The translations under genes and the position numbers were made by a program. Source: Temnothorax longispinosus (Eukaryota; Arthropoda; Insecta; Hymenoptera; Formicidae). Taken from it: DNA of 64,000 nucleotides. Shown piece after piece: positions 59,376 to 64,000 of this stretch (positions are counted from its first letter, which is position 1; each line of letters opens with the position of its first letter). The stretch spans positions 16,896,600 to 16,960,599 of the forward strand of contig NC_092363.1 of NCBI RefSeq assembly GCF_030848805.1. The letters are read 5' to 3'. The notes beneath the pieces are model-generated. The model was not told the origin of the DNA. It did no database searches and worked only from the letters and a program-made list of their open reading frames with translations.

Positions 59376-61676
59376 CGTGCCTCCGTAGGTATTGCATTGT
59401 GCATCGTCACCCGACTATGCATTGCTCTCTCTTCGGTAGCTGGCCGTCTTTTAAAAATCGATCGCCCGCGGGCCCGGAGGCAGGAGACAGCGGACCGTTT
59501 GTCTTGCAGCGACATTTTGCGTTTCACGTAAAGAGAGAATTCCGCGCGTATATATATACACAATACACCCAGCACGTCGCAACGTATCTCACTCGCGATA
59601 TACGCGGTATCGCTCCGATATTTATCTTCGTTAGCCCCAATTCGCGATCGGTCTAGGCGTGCCTCGCGGGCACACGTAAGGGCAGATGCCGAGGCGCGCA
59701 GCCGAGTTAATCGCATCGTAAACCATTAGGGCTGGTTACAAATGGCCGCGTTACGCGAAAAAAAGACCAGCGAAAACCGGTGGAGGATATATATCGAATC
59801 GCCCGTTTAATTCCGTTGTACAAATGCTAGCTCGTTAAAATCAACGGAGAATTATTTGCAGTGATAAAAAAATTAGCAGCAATTATCTCTGTAAAATTTC
59901 TTCAGATTTTCGCAAACTGCAAGTACGATATTAATATTGAAGAAATAATAGGAATTTTCATTGACGAAAGCCTTCAAAGTGGTTAGAAGAATTTATATAA
60001 TAAAATGTAGAACTACATTCTTGGAAAATAATATGTATAATTAATGTTTCATTTCCAAGAACAAAGTTGTTGTTTTCTAGCTTTCTAAATCAGCCTACGT
60101 CGAAGGTGGAAGCGGAAATAAGTGATTTGATAAAAATTTCTTAAGGGCGAGAAGTATATGCATGTTATGCATATGTATGATGCAGCGCGTGCACTTTATT
60201 AAGAAGGCGACAGTGAATGGTAAACCGTTTATTATGCGGAAACTTTTCACGCTCGCGTTATTACTGTTTACCGGCGTTGTATACGAGGTGACGTGTAAGC
60301 ACGAGTCGCAATAAGGACGAAGATAATCCGCCGCGACCAGCAAGGCTGCAGGTATACGACATTGAGCGAGGCGAGCAAGGAAAGAGTACGCAAAAATATT
60401 TGTTCCGCGATTAATGAAGTACGCGCCGCCTCTCTTTCCTACGTTCCTTCTTTTTTTTTTTTGCGCTCGAGATCCGCATTATTCCGCGAGATCTCTCTGA
60501 GCGAGTGAATTCCATGAATAATCGAGTTGTACAATGTATTGTTACGCTAGTTATGTACAGAGGACGCATTTCCACGAGCTCGTTGCATACGCGAGGTGAT
60601 TCATTTTTCGCTCCGATGATGACCGGAAGCGACACTCGCGTTGACACACCCACTCATCCTCGATCGTGGAAGCATCGAGGATCGACGCGTAGCGGTGCAT
60701 TTATCGGAAAAAGCGAAGAGAATATAGAAACGCGCGATATATATATAATATATATATATATGGAGATATAAAGATATATAAAAATATAAAACAATAATAA
60801 AATCCGATAATAATAACGTAACGTGCAATAAAAAATATCTAAACTAAATTTTTCTTTAATATATAAAAGAGGTAGGTAGGTAGGTATATATAAAGATAAG
60901 GTAGATAAAATTTATAACAACGCGCGCGGCAAAAAAACAAGATAGATAATAATTCACCAGGTAAATTTGCGATAATACGAGAAGCTAGTATAAATGCTAA
61001 TGTAAAAAATTGTAATAAGAGAAAATTGTGGTAAAACGTAAGAGAAATATGAGAGAGAGAATTCCCTGTGTGTGTCACACCGGTATCATCTCCGCACCAC
61101 CGCGTGCCACATTCGATCGGTCGAGGTCCCCGTGTTGCTCTGTTCACGCTTCGCGGAGCACAGACAAGATCATAGACGCGCGAATAATTACAGAAAGCGA
61201 TTGAGAGTGACCGGGGGCCGGCGGTAAAGAGAGACGAAGGAGAGACGAGAGGGGCAACCTCTCTCCTTTCCTCCCTCGCGATCGCGCGCGCGTACGTGTG
61301 CGCTCAAGGTGCGCACGGACGCACTTTTTCTCACGATGCGAATCGAACGACCGATACTTCTTTTTTTTTCTTCTCCTTTTCTCCCGCCTGGGCCGATAAT
61401 GGCTTCGTCCTTCGCGCGAACGGTCGCGCGGCGAGTCATCCACGGCACCGCAAAGGATCTAGGATCTAGGTGAGCGCGTAACGAGTCGCCGGGGTCCGAC
61501 CCACCCCACTATCATCGGCAACGACGGACGGCGGGAAACAAACGCGGGGACCCCACGCCGTTTACCTCACCTTACGAATTCGCCTCGCCCGCGATTGGCA
61601 GGGAAAACTTTTTTCCGCATCTCTCCCCCTTGGATCTTTGACGCGTGAGCGCGAGCAAAAACAATCCGCCGGGGGA

Positions 61677-61716
61677 TATATAAGTGATCTGACGGGGTAC
61701 GTGAGATGTAGTCAGT
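61677..61716 (+). promoter_or_regulatory. TATA box and initiator of the cuticle-type gene
   Basis: TATATAA at 61677-61683 is followed by TCAGT at 61712-61716, an arthropod initiator match with its A at 61714. The TATA box starts 37 bases upstream of that A, and the start codon follows at 61756. Spacing and order are textbook for a strongly induced arthropod gene. Confidence 0.75.
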
Positions 61717-61755
61717 CCACAGTACCGACAACAGATCGCAAGCACTTGGAGCAAC

Positions 61756-62077
61756 ATGTTCAAGCTGGTGAGTGAAGCACTCGGGGCGGACGAGCGCCGC
61801 GGAGAAACTTTTATATCGTGAAGAGTGTATAGATGTCCATCGCGGTTTTTCCCGACGCAGAGTCTAAAAGATATCTCTCATACATACGTACATAACTTTA
61901 TATAATTTTTCGGAATATATAATTTTTAAAGTGGATCATTTAAATTTCTTAAAAGAGAAAACACAGTTGTCGAGCGCAGAATACATATCGCAAGATGCAA
62001 AAAAGTTCGTATTTTCGAAAATGACATTTATCCTCTTATAACTTTGCTTTTATGTGGAGATTAGACTTATCTGTAAC

Positions 62078-62137
<60 letters not shown>

Positions 62138-63618
62138 TAGAGTCGACTTGCAATACCGTGAGAAATGCTCGGACGTAACATTTGCTGTGAACTTTACTTG
62201 CCGCCGCGGGCATGATTTTATCGTGCTGGAATACGTTTGTTTCATTCATATCGTATGATACGCGCTTGAAGTTATCCTGGATATGCGTAAATAAAGCCGA
62301 AGGCTATGCGCGACGACGCAGACCGCTCGCTTAGAAGCTTCATGTTGTCATTTAGGATAATCTCGCGTAGAAGTCCATTGTCGCATAAGACCACTTAAAC
62401 AAATTGGCGGCAAAATGTTCTCACGCTGAGGAAACACGCTGTTTTAATTTCTCTCATATTTATTTTATTTTTGCATTTTCTATGTTTATATATCTATTTT
62501 TAGTATAATCAGTTTTTTCTTTTTTGAGGAACAAAAAGAGAAAATTGTTAACAAATCCATTGTTTTGCCCACCCGTGTCAGACACGCACTTTCTGTTCAC
62601 AAAAATAGAACACGTTCCAATTATTTCATAACTATGATTCTAATTCCGTAAATGTTTCCTGAGTTGCACAACGTATCAAGTTTTGCATCAAGTTTCGTCC
62701 CGAATTCCGTCGCGATTTTTACGTATAGAAGCAGTTATGAATCTGAGAAACATTCTTGACGCATATATATCTACATTTTATCGCAGATCGTCCTTTTCGC
62801 CACTGTCGCCTACGCGTCCGCCGGCGGCCTCTACTCCGGATACGGAGGGCTTTATGGCTACGGCAGCGGTTACGGCAGCGGTTACGGCTACGGTGGCTAC
62901 GGCTTAGGTCATGGAGTAGCCGCGATCGCACCTTCGATCGGATACGCGCACGCTCCAGTTGCGACCAGCTACGCCAATACGTACAAGGTAAGTAAAGTAA
63001 GCTCTCAAACGGTTGGGCGTGTAACCGATACGAGAAGGGAAGGATTATCAGCGCGCCGGAGTAGCTTCGCCAACGGCCGGGGTGAATTCCGGATGAAAAT
63101 TCCGGTTTTACTCGCTGTAATCCATAAACGAGCTCTCCGCGCAAAATGAATTCAGTAGAAATAAAGTTTTGTATTATTATTTCGGCTAAATAACGCTCCC
63201 GGACGAGGAGGGGGAGGGGGAAACTGGAATAATTACCGAGCACATTTTAAGGGAGAATTAAAATTTTTAATGAAATTTTAATTTATCCGTAGCTATATAA
63301 AATAAAATAACGGACGAGGTATATAATTCTCCCTCGTTTTGTCCTCAGGTCGCGGTAGCTCCACCCATCGCTAAGCTCGCCGTTGCACCTGCTATCACGA
63401 AAGTGGCGTACGCCGCGCCTATCACAAAAGTCGCCTACGCTCCGACTTACTCTGCACCAGCGTACAGCTACGGCCACTACGGATACACGGTTCCACCATC
63501 GGTCACCTATCTGAACAGCGGTCTTGGATACGGTCATGGTCTTGGATATGGTCTCGGCTATGGATACGGAATCGGCCACGGTTATGGATACGGCAACTAT
63601 GGTGGCTACTACCACTGA
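61756..63618 (+). CDS. Secreted Gly/Tyr-rich cuticle-type structural protein
   Basis: Three exons: 61756-61767 (only four codons, MFKL), 62787-62987 and 63349-63618, giving 160 residues. The first two exons together encode a signal peptide, MFKLIVLFATVAYASA. The mature part alternates Gly/Tyr-rich runs (GYGSGYGSGYGYGGYG; near the C-terminus GYGHGLGYGLGYGYGIG) with Ala/Pro/Val repeats such as APAITKVAYAAPITKVAYAP. This composition, the tiny first exon and the TATA promoter are typical of insect cuticular or other extracellular structural proteins. No chitin-binding R&R consensus was seen, so chitin binding is not claimed. The split after MFKL is supported by GTGAGT at 61768 and by the hydrophobic run that starts exactly at the 62787 acceptor. 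Confidence 0.85.
62081..62131 (+). repeat. AG microsatellite in intron 1 of the cuticle-type gene
   Basis: About 25 uninterrupted AG units. It is the longest perfect simple repeat noticed in the window. Confidence 0.9.
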
Positions 63619-64000
63619 GCGGGACCACTGAGCCCAAAGTCCTCGGGGCATAAACGCCTTCTTCGACAAGTTTGATTGTAAACGGTTGGCAACACAGCCG
63701 TACTGCCACAAAACATTGTCATCGGCTATGTACATGACGTTTATAATACACATTTTCATCTTTTACGTCGCCTCTACTTCTTGTAGCGCATTCGACGGCG
63801 ATTTGAGTCGCCGTGAATACCTAAAGACGCAGCGAAAACGTCCAGAAATCATCCTCAGATCATCCTTTAGCAGCGTAAAGAACCGCTCAAAAAAATTAGG
63901 GCATTTTTTAAATACCTTTCAGACAGTTACATAATCCGGCTAATTATTCGAATCAACTTTGGTATTACGCGTACATAAAATTCCTTAGCGTTACATATTA
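63619..64000. other. 3' flank of the cuticle-type gene
   Basis: Probably 3' UTR and downstream DNA. No further exon was recognised before the window ends. Confidence 0.5.

Larger units (their letters stand above)
57020..61755. other. Spacer between beta-tubulin and the cuticle-type gene
   Basis: It begins with the beta-tubulin 3' UTR (poly(A) signal 57234-57239). The rest has no recognisable exon. It includes a possible transposon remnant at 58994-59375, a TA-rich microsatellite at about 60737-60780, and CpG-rich DNA from about 61080 up to the cuticle-type promoter. Confidence 0.5.

Noticed and set aside
1..64000. CRISPR arrays, rRNA, prokaryotic operons or viral insertions
   Set aside because: No regularly spaced repeats, rRNA cores or viral domains were recognised; the repeats present are microsatellites, two foldback elements, one tentative element remnant and one tandem duplication.

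Overview
This is a eukaryotic, insect-type window: genes are split by short GT-AG introns, intergenic DNA alternates between AT-rich and CpG-rich stretches, and the gene set (an innexin, an insomniac/KCTD5 protein, a Gly/Tyr-rich cuticle-type protein) is arthropod. CpG is not depleted, microsatellites are common and the proteins look hymenopteran, so an ant or other aculeate hymenopteran is my best guess; that taxon call is inference. No prokaryotic, plasmid, viral or CRISPR content was seen.

Layout, left to right. (1) insomniac/KCTD5-type Cul3 adaptor (minus, 2683-3714), divergent from a GID4-type E3 substrate receptor (plus, 4720-5930). (2) Rab40-type SOCS-box GTPase (minus, 9707-11081), divergent from FoxK, an FHA plus forkhead factor (plus, 13807-16298). 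(3) Gamma-tubulin complex component 6 (plus, 18792-24593), tail to tail with mitochondrial isoleucyl-tRNA synthetase (minus, 24783-29121); only 189 bases separate the stop codons, and an intron of the latter carries a 121-bp MITE. (4) A local tandem duplication: a decayed mevalonate kinase 5' copy (about 30108-30575) followed by a full-length but motif-divergent copy (31563-32919). (5) About 8.5 kb without a recognisable gene (32920-41502). (6) A multi-CUB/LDLa single-pass membrane protein (plus, 41503-47753). (7) An innexin (plus, 50642-53741). (8) A beta-tubulin with an axoneme-type tail motif (plus, 54531-57019). (9) A secreted Gly/Tyr-rich cuticle-type protein with a clear TATA/initiator promoter (plus, 61756-63618).

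The genes do not form a single pathway. Three encode ubiquitin-ligase adaptors or receptors (KCTD5/Cul3, GID4/CTLH, Rab40/Cul5), and two encode microtubule parts (GCP6 and beta-tubulin). All exon models were built by hand from splice signals, reading-frame continuity and family similarity; the phases add up for every multi-exon gene except one uncertain base at the start of GCP6 exon 12. The most unusual items are the mevalonate kinase pair, where the dead copy keeps a canonical motif that the open copy has lost, and a beta-tubulin intron bounded by a 10-bp direct repeat.
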